NCBI RefSeq assembly: GCF_008365375.1
Contig: NZ_QOKW01000002.1
Location: 1-64,000, forward strand
Direction: 5' to 3'
DNA from: Roseomonas genomospecies 6
GTDB taxonomy: Bacteria; Pseudomonadota; Alphaproteobacteria; Azospirillales; Azospirillaceae
Length of the DNA stretch: 64,000 nt
Below are positions 18,212 through 27,378 of this stretch, piece after piece. How positions within the stretch are numbered: position 1 is the first letter of the stretch; each line of letters starts with the position of its first letter. The position numbers and the translations under genes were made by a program. Below the pieces are notes generated by a model that worked only from the letters and a program-made list of their open reading frames with translations, had not been told where the DNA came from and did not search any database.

Positions 18212-19228
18212 GTGAGCGGACTGAAGATCGGACTGGCCCTGGGCAGCGGGGCGGCGCGCGGTTGGGCGCACATCGGGGTTCTGCGCGCGCTGGAGGAGAT
18301 CGGGGTCGAGCCCGACGTGATCTGCGGAACCTCAATCGGCGCGGTGGTCGGGGCGGCCTATCTGACGGACCAGTTGGACGAATTGCAGGCCTGGGCGCAG
18401 AGCATGGGCTGGCTCGGCATGCTGGGCATCATCGACCTGACCTTCCGCCGGGGCGGATTGCTGGCCGCCGACCGCACCTTCGACCGGTTCCGCAACCACC
18501 GGACCGAGGTCACCATCGACCAGCTCCACAAGCCCTTCGCCGCGGTCGCCACCGACCTCGGCACCGGGCGGGAGATCTGGCTGCGCGACGGTCCCCTGCT
18601 CAGCGCGGTGCAGGCGTCCGCCGCCATGCCGGGCCTGTTCCCGGCGGTGCGGCGCGACGATCACTGGCTGGTGGACGGGGCACTGGTCAATCCGGTGCCG
18701 GTGTCGCTCTGCCGCGCGCTGGGCGCCGACGTGGTGATCGCGGTCAATCTGAACAGCGAATTGTCGCCGCTGAGCCGCCCCTCCGGGCGCGGGGCCGCGA
18801 AGCTGCGGAAGGCGGCGGAGGCGAAGCCCGTCCAGATGCACGCCGAAGCACCGGTTCCGGAGGTGGCGATGGCCCCGGCGGGCGACGCGACCTCGCCGGT
18901 CTTCTCCACGCTGACCTCGCAGATCGCCTCCTGGATGGGGCGGCGCCCGGCGGCGCGGACGCGTTTCCTGGCCGACCAGCTCGAACGCACCCCGGCCCCC
19001 AACGTCACCCCCAACGTGATGGACGTGATGGCCGGGTCCATCGACATCATGCAGGACCGCATCACCCGCTCCCGCCTGGCCGGAGAGCCGCCGGACGTGC
19101 TGATCGCTCCACGCCTCGCCCACGTCGGCATCCTGGAGTTCGACCGGGCGGAGGAGGTGGTGGAGATCGGCTACGGCGCCGCGTCGATCCTCAAGCCGGC
19201 GTTGGATCTGGCCCTGCGCCGGGCGTAA
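18212..19228 (+). CDS. Patatin-like phospholipase (RssA/YlbK type)
   Basis: A 338-residue serine lipid acyl hydrolase with the patatin catalytic dyad. The oxyanion loop is GSGAARG (11-17), the nucleophile Ser41 lies in GTSIG, and the catalytic Asp in VDGALVNPVPV. Bacterial homologues without a signal peptide (RssA group) are cytoplasmic. The C-terminal part (DVMAGSIDIMQDRITRSRLA) is typical of that group. Start: GTG 18212, preceded by GAGGTG; an in-frame GTG nine nt upstream is an alternative. Substrate unknown. It converges on the RlmM-like methyltransferase, six nt away. Confidence 0.88.
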   Translation: MSGLKIGLALGSGAARGWAHIGVLRALEEIGVEPDVICGTSIGAVVGAAYLTDQLDELQAWAQSMGWLGMLGIIDLTFRRGGLLAADRTFDRFRNHRTEVTIDQLHKPFAAVATDLGTGREIWLRDGPLLSAVQASAAMPGLFPAVRRDDHWLVDGALVNPVPVSLCRALGADVVIAVNLNSELSPLSRPSGRGAAKLRKAAEAKPVQMHAEAPVPEVAMAPAGDATSPVFSTLTSQIASWMGRRPAARTRFLADQLERTPAPNVTPNVMDVMAGSIDIMQDRITRSRLAGEPPDVLIAPRLAHVGILEFDRAEEVVEIGYGAASILKPALDLALRRA

Positions 19229-19234
19229 GCGTCG

Positions 19235-20194
19235 TCAGAGCGGACCCGCCGGCCACATCCAGGTCAGCTCGTGCTTGTTGTGGTGCAGGTGCAGGACCCG
19301 CCCGCCGGGGATGGCGGCGAAGGCGCGGGCCGTCTCGTGGTCCGTATCCGCCTGGAATTTCAGCGTGCAGATGAAGCGCTTGGCCAGCCCGCTGTCCATC
19401 CATTGGTTCACCAGCCGCAGCAGGCGCGTGGGGTAGCAGATCACGTCGCAGCACAGCCAGTCCACCGGGCCGACGTCCTGCGGCTTCAGACCGAAGGCGC
19501 TTTCCTGCCGGAATTCGATGCGCGGCAGGGCGGCGATGGCCGGGTCGAGCGGCGCCTTATCCACACTGATTACGCTGGCGCCCAGCTCGTGCAGCACCCA
19601 GCTCCAGCCGCCGGGGCAGGCGCCGAGGTCGATGCAGCGGTCGCCCGGTCCCGGCTGCTCCCCGAACAGGGTCAGCGCCTCCCACAGCTTCAGATAGGCG
19701 CGGTTGGGCGGCACCGTCCGGTTCTCGACGAAGGCGATCTCGCCATGGCGGTAGGGGCTGGAGCAGCGGGCCGCCGCGACGATGGTGTTCTCGTCCAGCA
19801 GCGTCCAGGACCCCAGCGGCGCGGTCGGCAGCGGCGACGGGAAGACGACCGGCTTGGCCGAGACGTGGGGCAGGTTCTCCTGGATCAGGCTGGCGCGCCG
19901 GTGATGGCGCAGCGACCAGAGCGCCCAGTTCCGCTGGATGGAACGCAGGGCCCGCGCGCCCTCCTTGATCGAGGCGAACTCGATCCGCACCGGATCGTGC
20001 CAGATGTTCTGCGCCCAGGCGGCGGGACGCGCCGGCCCGTCGGCGAAGACCAGCCGGTCTTCGACCGCCGCCACGTCGCCCAGTTCGGCCACGAGGTCCT
20101 GCACGAAACCCTCGGGCGCCAGATAGATGGTCTGCCCCAACGGGGTGTGCCCCGGCACCGGAAGGGCGGGCGCATTGTCGGATGAGTCGCTCAT
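19235..20194 (-). CDS. RlmM-like rRNA 2'-O-ribose methyltransferase (FtsJ fold)
   Basis: A 319-residue SAM-dependent methyltransferase of the FtsJ/RlmM type. The SAM loop is DLGACPGGWSWVL; candidate K-D-K catalytic residues lie in VDKAPLD, DWLCCDVI and FICTLKF, the pattern of ribose 2'-O-methyltransferases. The N-terminal half (about 1-160) is a separate domain consistent with the substrate-binding THUMP-like part of RlmM, which methylates C2498 of 23S rRNA in E. coli. The alphaproteobacterial version is shorter than E. coli RlmM (366 residues). It starts at ATG 20194. The substrate is inferred from the fold. Confidence 0.8.
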   Translation of the reverse strand: MSDSSDNAPALPVPGHTPLGQTIYLAPEGFVQDLVAELGDVAAVEDRLVFADGPARPAAWAQNIWHDPVRIEFASIKEGARALRSIQRNWALWSLRHHRRASLIQENLPHVSAKPVVFPSPLPTAPLGSWTLLDENTIVAAARCSSPYRHGEIAFVENRTVPPNRAYLKLWEALTLFGEQPGPGDRCIDLGACPGGWSWVLHELGASVISVDKAPLDPAIAALPRIEFRQESAFGLKPQDVGPVDWLCCDVICYPTRLLRLVNQWMDSGLAKRFICTLKFQADTDHETARAFAAIPGGRVLHLHHNKHELTWMWPAGPL

Positions 20195-20337
20195 GCCCAG
20201 GGGCTAGCGTTCCTTGAGCGGGATTGCAAGAGCGCTCGACGCAATTCTCAGCCGCCGCCGAAGCCGTACCCCACCCTGGCGGGCTGTGACATTGCGTCGC
20301 AATCCGCTTAAATTTGCCTGTCATGATCTGGATCAAT

Positions 20338-20352
20338 TGACAATCATTCTCA
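20338..20352 (+). promoter_or_regulatory. Fur box upstream of the Bfd-like gene
   Basis: TGACAATCATTCTCA matches the 7-1-7 Fur consensus TGATAATNATTATCA with two mismatches, one in each half. It sits 56 nt before the start codon, where a bound repressor would block the promoter. Iron-repressed expression fits the known behaviour of bfd genes. Confidence 0.72.
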
Positions 20353-20408
20353 GTCGCAGCACATTGGCCTCAGCAAGACCGCACAACACGCACCGCTGCC
20401 GGGGGCCC

Positions 20409-20675
20409 ATGTACGTCTGCATCTGCCACGCGCTGAACGACAAGCAGGTTAGCAAGGCACTTGAGAATGGCGCCCGGACGCCCGCCTCGGTTTTCCGGCA
20501 TTACGAGCGTCAGGTTCAATGCGGCAAGTGCGTTCCGATGATGCGGGACATGGTGCAAAGCCATTGCGCGAACCAATGCCCGACCTGCCCCAGCCAGGCT
20601 GCGGCGCAGCAGGCAGCCCCGCTGCCGGAACCGGCCAACACCGAAGGCTTCCCTTACGGCATCGCGGCGGAGTAA
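20409..20675 (+). CDS. bfd: Bacterioferritin-associated ferredoxin-like [2Fe-2S] protein
   Basis: Bfd proteins pass electrons to bacterioferritin to release stored iron. This 88-residue protein starts MYVCICHALND and places its cluster cysteines at C4, C6, C38 and C41, the Bfd/NirB Fer2_BFD spacing. It is longer than E. coli Bfd (64 residues): after the domain it carries a second cysteine group C53, C57, C60 (HCANQCPTCP) and a Pro/Ala-rich tail. A Fur box lies upstream, indicating iron repression. The bacterioferritin gene in this window is 34 kb away, so the pair is not an operon. ATG 20409 fits the family N terminus. Confidence 0.85.
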   Translation: MYVCICHALNDKQVSKALENGARTPASVFRHYERQVQCGKCVPMMRDMVQSHCANQCPTCPSQAAAQQAAPLPEPANTEGFPYGIAAE

Positions 20676-21225
20676 AGGGCGCCACACTCCCCCGTCTGGA
20701 CAAGTCACCGGAACAACAGCCCTGGTCCACCGGCCGCCCGATGCAGAAACGGCGGCGGTCCTTCTGTCGTAAACCGCCCCTTCAATCCAGGCGGAAGCCG
20801 ATTTCTTTCGGGACTGGACACGTCCTTCCGCTCCGTTCTGTTTCCGACCGGCGCCCATAGGGCACTGCCCTTCGGCTGCGACAAATCGCCGTAGACTTAC
20901 ACCCCTGCCCCGCTTGACGTGGCGGGACCATTCCTGCACAAAGAATCGGAACGGCTCCAAGAAAACCAAAAAACTCGGAGCGGTGCCGATTGCTATCACC
21001 CGTTCGGGACACGCAAAATTCCAAGTCCCTGGGAACTAAAAATGCTTTTCATATGTATATGAAGGGCAGACGGACGGACATCGTGATTTGGCGCTGCAGC
21101 AACGATGCTCTTTTGCGATGCACAATGTTTTCAAAAGTCGTGTTTTTGCTGTGCAGCACCGCCCTGAGACATGGGTCGGGCATCGGGAAGGTGTTACCCA
21201 AGCGATCCGAGAGGAGGAGTGAGAA
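20676..21225. other. 550-nt gap, partly AT-rich, no supported gene
   Basis: The right half (about 20935-21180) is visibly richer in A+T than its surroundings, with AAGAAAACCAAAAAACT, AACTAAAAATGC and TTTTCATATGTATATGAAGG. The latter contains the dyad TTCATATGTATATGAA (21048-21063). Short frames here lack family patterns. It may hold an AT-rich promoter for the 21226 gene, a small RNA, or a remnant of transferred DNA. Confidence 0.45.
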
Positions 21226-21546
21226 ATGAGCTGCCGCGATCGGCACGCCCATGACGCCAAGTGCCGCGACCTGCTTCGGGCAACCGCCGACCGGCTGGAC
21301 CGGCTGCGGTCGCTGGTGGAGCGGTCCGGTCCGGACACTCACGAGAACATGACCCGGGAAGAGATGGAGCGAACGCTCGACGTCCTGCGCGGCCAGCGCA
21401 ACCGGCTGTGCGCGCGCGTCGAGGCGGCGCGCATCGCCACCGACGACGCGTGGCCCTTCGCCCGCGCCATCGCCGACCAGACCGCGGAGGAGCTGGTGAA
21501 TGGAATCGAAGGCATGGAAGCCCGGCTGAAGCGCATGGCGGCCTGA
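21226..21546 (+). CDS. Small helical protein, unknown function
   Basis: A 106-residue soluble protein predicted almost fully helical and coiled-coil-prone (LRATADRLDRLRSLVERSG, MTREEMERTLDVLRGQRNRL, ELVNGIEGMEARLKRMAA). Two cysteines near the front lie in MSCRDRHAHDAKC. The ribosome site GAGGAGGAG just before the ATG is among the strongest in the window, so it is surely translated. It sits 15 nt from the convergent 3' end of a kinase gene. No family recognised; the long AT-rich leader suggests specific regulation. Confidence 0.65.
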   Translation: MSCRDRHAHDAKCRDLLRATADRLDRLRSLVERSGPDTHENMTREEMERTLDVLRGQRNRLCARVEAARIATDDAWPFARAIADQTAEELVNGIEGMEARLKRMAA

Positions 21547-21561
21547 CCGCGGGCCGCCCTC

Positions 21562-23397
21562 TTACCCCGCCTTCGACGCCGACACGACCCGGCCATCGGC
21601 CGACGGGGTGGCGGGCGGCGTTCCCGGCAGGACGATGCGCACCACCGTGCCTTCCCCGGGGGCGCTGCGCAGTTCCAGCCGCCCGCCATGAGCCTCCACG
21701 AAGCGCTTGGCAAGGGGCAGTCCCAGCCCGGTTCCGGACTGTGCCTTGGTCATGTAGCTGTTCACCTGCCGGAAGGGCTCCAGCGCGATCTGGATGTCTT
21801 CCGGCGACATCCCGACACCGGAATCGGCGATGGTCAGGGTCACGCTGCCGTCCTCCCCGCGCGCCGCCTCCGCCCGCACATGCCCTCCCGACGGAGTGAA
21901 CTTGATGGCGTTGGACAACAGGTTCAGCACCGCCTGCCGCAGCCGGATGTTGTCCGCGACCACCGTAAGGCCGGGCTCGACGGGCGCCCCCACCATCCGC
22001 ACGCCTTTCTGATCGGCCAGCGCCTCCATCAGCTCCAGACACTCGCCCAGCAGGACGGCGACCGGGACCGGTTCCGGGTACAGTTCCAGCCGGCCCGCTT
22101 CGATCTTCGCCATGTCCAGCACGTCGTTGACCAGCGACAGCAGATGCTGGCCGGAGGCATGGATGCTGCCGATGTATTCCTGGTGCTTGGGCGGGCTCGG
22201 GCCGAACAGGCCGGACAGCAGCGCCTCGCTGAAGCCGATGATCGCGTTCAGCGGGGTGCGCAGTTCGTGGCTCATGTTGGCGAGGAAATCGGACTTGGCC
22301 CGGTTCGCGGCCTCCGCATGGTCCTTTTCCGACTCCAGACGGCGCCGCTGCTCCACCAGCATGGCCTCGCGGGCCCGACGCGCCTCGGCTTCCGCGTGAC
22401 GGCGGCGGCGGGCGTGGCGCGTCACCACCAGCGACAGCACCAGCGTCGCCAGACCGGCACCCGCCGCACCGGCCAGGATGGTGGTGCGCGTCTGGTTCAG
22501 ACGGCTGCTGACCTGCTCGTACGGCACGGCCACGATGATCGACCAGCCGGTCTGCTGCGACCGGTGAGCCAGCATCAGAGCCTCCTGCCCTTCCCGCGTC
22601 GTCGCCGAGAACAGGCGGGAATGATTCTCCTTCAGCATGGACACCATGTGGTCCGAGACATAATGCCCCACATGCCTCTCGGGGTCGCGCGACCGTGCGG
22701 CGATGATCATGGCCGGGTCCACGACCGAGACCGTCCAGGCCGGTGGAACCCCCGATCCGCGCAGCACGGCGTCCAAGCCGTCCAGGGCGACCGCCAGCGA
22801 CAGCACATGGCGGACGGGCTGGTCCGGACCGCCCTCCGGGGCGAGGACCGGCGCCCGGACGATCAAGGCCGGACGCCCCGGCGGTCCGCCTGGGGGCAGC
22901 ACCCCGCCGACCACCGTCCGGCGGGTGGCGGCCACCTTCCGGGTCACGTCGTCCAGCCGCGGCGGCGGCAGCGGCGCGCCCAGAGGGAACTGGCTGTGCA
23001 GCAGGAAGGACAGCCTCTCCACATCCACCAGCCCGATCGCCAGCCAGCCCGGCTGGCTGCGCACGGCCTCCACCGCCTCCGATCTCAGCAGCGGCAGGTC
23101 GTGCACGGCATCGCGGCCCAGCGCCGCCAGAAGCTCCAGCGGGCGGGCCTTGCTCTCCAGCTCCCGGTCGATGGCGACCATCACCGAGCGCGCCTGCGCC
23201 GCCAGCTCCGCCGCCAGAACGTCCTGTTGCCTGAGATCGAGAATCCAGACCACCACCGCCAGGAACAGCAGCAGCGGGGCGATGGCGGCAAGCCCCAGGC
23301 CAAGCGTCGATGAGGGCAGGCGCAAGGCACTCTCCGACCGGTGACGGAAACGGGATGGCGTCGGGGTTGGAACGTGGGAAGACGGCGCGCTTCCCAT
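21562..23397 (-). CDS. Membrane sensor histidine kinase with periplasmic dCache-like domain
   Basis: A 611-residue sensor kinase: membrane helix at about 31-53, a large periplasmic region (about 55-305) with Cache-like features ([28 protein letters not shown]), second helix at about 310-332, coiled coil, HisKA ([15 protein letters not shown]), HATPase ([31 protein letters not shown]). No receiver or PAS. The kinase core resembles the PleC/DivJ-like group. It lies 60 nt downstream of dctR in the same direction, so it may be cotranscribed with dctS-dctR and sense another ligand at the same time. The start is chosen because it precedes the first helix; the ribosome site is weak. Confidence 0.87.
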   Translation of the reverse strand: MGSAPSSHVPTPTPSRFRHRSESALRLPSSTLGLGLAAIAPLLLFLAVVVWILDLRQQDVLAAELAAQARSVMVAIDRELESKARPLELLAALGRDAVHDLPLLRSEAVEAVRSQPGWLAIGLVDVERLSFLLHSQFPLGAPLPPPRLDDVTRKVAATRRTVVGGVLPPGGPPGRPALIVRAPVLAPEGGPDQPVRHVLSLAVALDGLDAVLRGSGVPPAWTVSVVDPAMIIAARSRDPERHVGHYVSDHMVSMLKENHSRLFSATTREGQEALMLAHRSQQTGWSIIVAVPYEQVSSRLNQTRTTILAGAAGAGLATLVLSLVVTRHARRRRHAEAEARRAREAMLVEQRRRLESEKDHAEAANRAKSDFLANMSHELRTPLNAIIGFSEALLSGLFGPSPPKHQEYIGSIHASGQHLLSLVNDVLDMAKIEAGRLELYPEPVPVAVLLGECLELMEALADQKGVRMVGAPVEPGLTVVADNIRLRQAVLNLLSNAIKFTPSGGHVRAEAARGEDGSVTLTIADSGVGMSPEDIQIALEPFRQVNSYMTKAQSGTGLGLPLAKRFVEAHGGRLELRSAPGEGTVVRIVLPGTPPATPSADGRVVSASKAG

Positions 23398-23457
23398 CCC
23401 AATGGGTCGCCCGCATCCGTCCGCCTGTCAAGCCCGTCGGTTGACCAAATCCGCGCC

Positions 23458-24060
23458 TCAACCCACCGCCGCGAGAATGCGGGCGAGTTCCACGGCGGTC
23501 TTGACGCCCATCTTCTCGAAGACGTGAGCGCGGTGAACCTCGACGGTCCGCATGCTGATGCCCAGCTCGTCGGCGATGACCTTGTTCAGCTTGCCGGCCA
23601 CCACCAGCTCCATCACCTGCCGTTCGCGCTGGGTCAGCGTCGCCAGCCGGGCGGCCACGCCGGCCTGCCCCGCCTGCCGTACCCGTTCCCCGGCGTCGAA
23701 GGCCAGCGCCTCGATCACCCGATCGACGAGGTCGTTGTCGTTGAAGGGCTTCTCCACAAAGTCGCGGGCGCCCTTCTTGAGTGCCGACACGGCGATGGGC
23801 ACGTCGCCGTGGCCGGTCAGGAACAGCACGGGCATCCGGCAGCCCATGGCGGTCAGCCGGTCGAACAGCTCCAGCCCGCTCATACCCTCCATGCGGATGT
23901 CCAGCAGAAGGCAGCCGGCCATGGCGGGGTCGTAGTCGGCCAGGAACGCCTCCGCCGACGGCCAGGAGGCAACCGGCACGTTGCGCGACTGGAACAGCCA
24001 GCCCAGGGCGTCGCGGATCGCCTCGTCGTCGTCGACGATGTGCAGCCTCGGTTCAGGCAT
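23458..24060 (-). CDS. dctR: C4-dicarboxylate response regulator DctR (FixJ/NarL type)
   Basis: A 200-residue regulator: receiver (acidic DDDEAIRD, phospho-acceptor Asp in CLLLDIRM, Thr in FLTGHGD, Lys in VEKPF) followed by a LuxR-type HTH (LTQRERQVMELVVAGKLNK, recognition helix MRTVEVHRAHVFEKMGV). This is the FixJ-like architecture of Rhodobacter DctR, which activates dctPQM. Its first codons overlap the end of dctS by 8 nt, so the two are translationally coupled. The intergenic region upstream of dctP, the expected target, lies beyond dctS. Confidence 0.9.
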   Translation of the reverse strand: MPEPRLHIVDDDEAIRDALGWLFQSRNVPVASWPSAEAFLADYDPAMAGCLLLDIRMEGMSGLELFDRLTAMGCRMPVLFLTGHGDVPIAVSALKKGARDFVEKPFNDNDLVDRVIEALAFDAGERVRQAGQAGVAARLATLTQRERQVMELVVAGKLNKVIADELGISMRTVEVHRAHVFEKMGVKTAVELARILAAVG

Positions 24061-26098
24061 GGTCCGCTCCTGCATCCTGGGAGGCGGCGCCGCCCGGCCC
24101 GGGCGCCTCGGCATGCACGGGAAGGGAGAAGAGGAACACGGTGCCGCCGTCCGGGGCGGGCTCGAACCACAGGCGTCCCTGATGGTGCTCGATGATGGAC
24201 CGGCAGATGTTCAGGCCCATGCCCATGCCCTCGGTCTTGGTGGTGAAGAAGGGAGAGAACAGTTTTTCCGCATTTTCGGGGGAAATTCCACAACCGCGGT
24301 CACGGATGCGCGTCAGGACCGCCCCGTCCACCGCCTGCACCGCGACGCTCAGCCGGCGCCGGTCGCGCCGGGTCGCCGCCATCGCCTCGATGCCGTTGCG
24401 CATCAGGTTCACAACCACCTGCTGCAGCAGGATTCGGTCGGCCATCACCGCCGGCAGGCCGTCGCCCGTCTCCAGCTCCAGCTTCACCCCCTGCTGCCGG
24501 GCGTCGGCGTCCATCAGCGCCACGCAATCCTCCAGGACCCGCGCCAGACAGCAGGGGGCGACGTTCGGTTCGCTCTTGCGCACGAAGTCGTGGATGCGCC
24601 GGATGATCTGGCCGGCGCGTCTGGCCTGCCCGGACAGCTTGTCGAGCGCCGTCGCCAGCTCGTCCGGCCGGATGCTGCCGGCCTGAAGGCGGTTGAGACA
24701 GCCGGTGCAATAGCTGGCGATGGCCGACAGCGGCTGGTTCAACTCATGCGCCAGGGTGGAGGCCATCTCGCCCATGGTGATGAGGCGCGCCGTCTGCTGG
24801 AGCCGCTCCTGCTGCTGGCGGGCCAGCTCCTCGGCCCGCTTGCGCTCGGTGATGTCGAGGACCGAGCCCATCCAGCCGGTGTGGCGCCCCTTGGCGTCGA
24901 TCAGCGGCGCCTCGTAGATCAGCGCGTCGAACCGTTCGCCGTTGGAGCGGCGAAAGCACAGCTCGAACCCGTTTGCCGGCGCGTTGCCGGCCAGCACGGC
25001 GCGGAAGACCTCCTCCGTGTGGGCCAGATCCTCGGGCAGCCAATAAGGCATGACCGGGCCGGAGCCCACCAGCTCCTCCGCCGACCAGCCGACCATCCGG
25101 CAAAAGGCCGGATTCACGTAGATGATGCGCCCGTCCAGGTCGCGGGCCCGCATGCCCACCGTCAGGCTGTCCTCCATCGCCTTGCGGAAGGCGTGCTCGG
25201 CGCGCAGGGCCTCCTCGGCCCGGATGCGCCGGGCGATGTGGCGGCGCACCGCCCACAGGCTCCACAGCGCCGAGACCGTCAGGGCGAAGATCGCCGCGAC
25301 CAGGATGTTGCGCCCGACGTTGCCGGACACCTGATGCAGCGTGGCGACCAGGGTCAGGCCGTGGCCCGGCGGGTCGAAGGGAACGATGTGACTGCGCCGC
25401 GGCTCCGGCATGGCGATGCGCGACTTGGTCCCCAGAACCGCGCCGTAATGGTCGACGACCTCGAGCTGGTAGCGCTGGGCGAACCACCAGGGGACATGGT
25501 GGGTCAGCAGGGCATCGATGGACAGGACGCCGGACAGCGCGCCCGCGAATTCCTGCCCGCGGAAGATGGGAATGACGACCTCGAAGGCGCTGTCCGTTCC
25601 GCCCAGCCGGTAGGGCGCGGAATAGGCCCGCCGGCCCGAGGAGCGGGCGATCAGGAAGGCATCGGCGCGCGGGCTGGGTCCGAAGGCGTCGTCCAGGACC
25701 GGCCCGTCGTCCACCGGCGGCTCCGACCGCACCGGGCGACCTTGGCTGTCGAGCCGCACCACCCGCTGGATCGCCGGATTGACGGTGACGATGTGACGCG
25801 CCATGACCGTGAAGTTCACCGGGGTGGCGTCGTCCCGCCCCAGCGTTTCCGCCAGATGCTGAAGCTTTTCCTCGTCGGAGGTGAGCTGGAAATGGAGGTT
25901 CTGCTCCACCCACAACACGTCCTTGATGAGGGTGAGAGTCTCCTCCTCCCGTTCGCTGCGGTGGAGAACCCACAGAAAGACGCCGAACAGAAGCACCACC
26001 AGCGCCATCGCCACGATGGGCATGGCCTGCACCGGACCGCGATGCCCAAGGCCCGAGGCGGCGTTGCCGGAGACGGTGTTCGAAGCGCTGTTCGTCAT
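24053..26098 (-). CDS. dctS: C4-dicarboxylate sensor kinase DctS
   Basis: A 681-residue membrane kinase: helix near residues 23-43, large periplasmic sensor domain (about 45-255), second helix near 270-290, PAS (about 320-445, with DLDGRIIYVNPAF), HisKA of the LAHELNQPLSAI type, and HATPase (NLMRNGIEAM, DRGCGISPENA, GMGMGLNI). This order matches Rhodobacter capsulatus DctS, which detects external malate/succinate and phosphorylates DctR. Its position, coupled to dctR and divergent from dctPQM, supports the role. Start ATG 26098 precedes the first helix; the frame is open 30 codons further but non-homologous. Confidence 0.9.
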   Translation of the reverse strand: MTNSASNTVSGNAASGLGHRGPVQAMPIVAMALVVLLFGVFLWVLHRSEREEETLTLIKDVLWVEQNLHFQLTSDEEKLQHLAETLGRDDATPVNFTVMARHIVTVNPAIQRVVRLDSQGRPVRSEPPVDDGPVLDDAFGPSPRADAFLIARSSGRRAYSAPYRLGGTDSAFEVVIPIFRGQEFAGALSGVLSIDALLTHHVPWWFAQRYQLEVVDHYGAVLGTKSRIAMPEPRRSHIVPFDPPGHGLTLVATLHQVSGNVGRNILVAAIFALTVSALWSLWAVRRHIARRIRAEEALRAEHAFRKAMEDSLTVGMRARDLDGRIIYVNPAFCRMVGWSAEELVGSGPVMPYWLPEDLAHTEEVFRAVLAGNAPANGFELCFRRSNGERFDALIYEAPLIDAKGRHTGWMGSVLDITERKRAEELARQQQERLQQTARLITMGEMASTLAHELNQPLSAIASYCTGCLNRLQAGSIRPDELATALDKLSGQARRAGQIIRRIHDFVRKSEPNVAPCCLARVLEDCVALMDADARQQGVKLELETGDGLPAVMADRILLQQVVVNLMRNGIEAMAATRRDRRRLSVAVQAVDGAVLTRIRDRGCGISPENAEKLFSPFFTTKTEGMGMGLNICRSIIEHHQGRLWFEPAPDGGTVFLFSLPVHAEAPGPGGAASQDAGADHA

Positions 26099-26206
26099 GG
26101 ATGGCAAAGGTATGGGCACGGTGGCCGCTTCGTCTCGGTCATAGCTACGGATTTCCACAATAGCGGCCAGGGCGAAATTATCGAACAATGAAAGAATATC
26201 AAAGGT

Positions 26207-26221
26207 CGGACTATCAGTCCG
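26207..26221. promoter_or_regulatory. Inverted repeat in the dctS/dctP intergenic region
   Basis: CGGACT, ATC, AGTCCG: a perfect 6-bp-arm dyad 26 nt before the dctP start. It could be a DctR or other operator, or a 5'-leader hairpin in dctP mRNA. The whole divergent spacer is only 149 nt (26099-26247), so control sites for both directions must lie here. Confidence 0.4.
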
Positions 26222-26247
26222 CCCAACAACAATGGAGGATGACCCCT

Positions 26248-27258
26248 ATGAAGTTCGTCTCGCTGCTGTGCGCCACCGTCGCCGCCGGCTGCATGATGGC
26301 CGCCACCGCCGCCACCGCGCAGGAGCCGATCGTCATCAAGTTCAGCCACGTCGTCGCCCCGGAGACCCCGAAGGGCAAGGGCGCCGAAAAGTTCAAGCAA
26401 CTGGCCGAACAGCGCACCGGCGGCAAGGTGAAGGTCGAGGTCTATCCGAACAGCCAGCTCTACAAGGACAAGGAAGAGCTTGAGGCCCTGCAGCTCGGCG
26501 CCGTCCAGATGCTGGCCCCGTCGCTGGCCAAGTTCGGCCCGCTGGGCGCCAAGGAATTCGAGATCTTCGACCTGCCCTACATCTTCCCCTGCAAGGCCGC
26601 CCTGGTGAAGGTCACCACCGGCACGATCGGCAAGCAGCTCTTCCAGAAGCTGGAGAACAAGGGCATCACCGGTCTGGCCTATTGGGACAACGGCTTCAAG
26701 ATCATGAGCGCCAACAAGCCGCTGCACGCCACGGCGGACTTCAAGGGCCTGAAGATGCGCATCCAGTCGTCGAAGGTGCTGGACGCGCAGATGCGCGCCC
26801 TCGGCGCCCTGCCGCAGGTGATGGCCTTCTCCGAGGTCTATCAGGCGCTGCAGACCGGCGTCGTCGACGGCACCGAGAACCCGCCGTCCAACATGTACAC
26901 CCAGAAGATGCACGAGGTGCAGAGCCACGCCACGCTCTCCGACCACGGCTATCTGGGCTACGCGGTCATCGTGAACAAGAAGTTCTGGGACGGCCTGCCG
27001 GCGGACGTCCGCACCCAGCTCGACGGTGCGATGAAGGAAGCGACCGAGTACGCCAACAACATCGCCCAGGAAGAGAACGACAAGGCGCTGGAGGCGATGA
27101 AGGCCGCCGGCAAGACCAAGTTCTACGAGCTGACCAAGGACGAGCGCGCGTCGTGGCGCCAGGCCATGCTGCCGGTCCACGAGGACATGGCGTCGCGCGT
27201 CGGCAAGGAACTGCTGACCAGCATCAAGGCGGAGACCGACGCCGCCAAGTGCGAATGA
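26248..27258 (+). CDS. dctP: TRAP transporter solute-binding protein DctP
   Basis: Periplasmic binding protein that delivers C4-dicarboxylates (malate, succinate, fumarate) to the DctQM membrane complex. The 336-residue precursor has a signal peptide ending in ATAATAQEP (about residue 25) and the DctP-family body, including the conserved substrate-Arg segment GLKMRIQSSKVL and the helix AFSEVYQALQTGVVDGTENP. Start: ATG 26248, nine nt after GGAGG; an ATG directly abutting GGAGG is too close. It is first gene of dctPQM. Other TRAP substrates are possible, but the adjacent DctSR pair supports dicarboxylates. Confidence 0.93.
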   Translation: MKFVSLLCATVAAGCMMAATAATAQEPIVIKFSHVVAPETPKGKGAEKFKQLAEQRTGGKVKVEVYPNSQLYKDKEELEALQLGAVQMLAPSLAKFGPLGAKEFEIFDLPYIFPCKAALVKVTTGTIGKQLFQKLENKGITGLAYWDNGFKIMSANKPLHATADFKGLKMRIQSSKVLDAQMRALGALPQVMAFSEVYQALQTGVVDGTENPPSNMYTQKMHEVQSHATLSDHGYLGYAVIVNKKFWDGLPADVRTQLDGAMKEATEYANNIAQEENDKALEAMKAAGKTKFYELTKDERASWRQAMLPVHEDMASRVGKELLTSIKAETDAAKCE

Positions 27259-27273
27259 TTTAGAGTGCCTGAC

Positions 27274-27355
27274 CGGGCGGCTTAGCCGCCCGTCCTGATC
27301 AAGAAAAAACCAAAGCACGGCCTTCGGCAAGCGCCCGCGCGAAAGACGCGGGTGC
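27274..27355 (+). promoter_or_regulatory. Two stem-loops between dctP and dctQ
   Basis: CGGGCGGC-TTA-GCCGCCCG (27274-27292), then GCGCCCGCG-7 nt-CGCGGGTGC (27331-27355). Neither has a T run right after it, so they are more likely mRNA-stabilising or attenuating elements that keep the binding protein in excess over the permease, as known in binding-protein operons. The second is 23 nt before dctQ. Confidence 0.6.
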
Positions 27356-27378
27356 TTCCTCCTGCGCGCGGAGCCACC

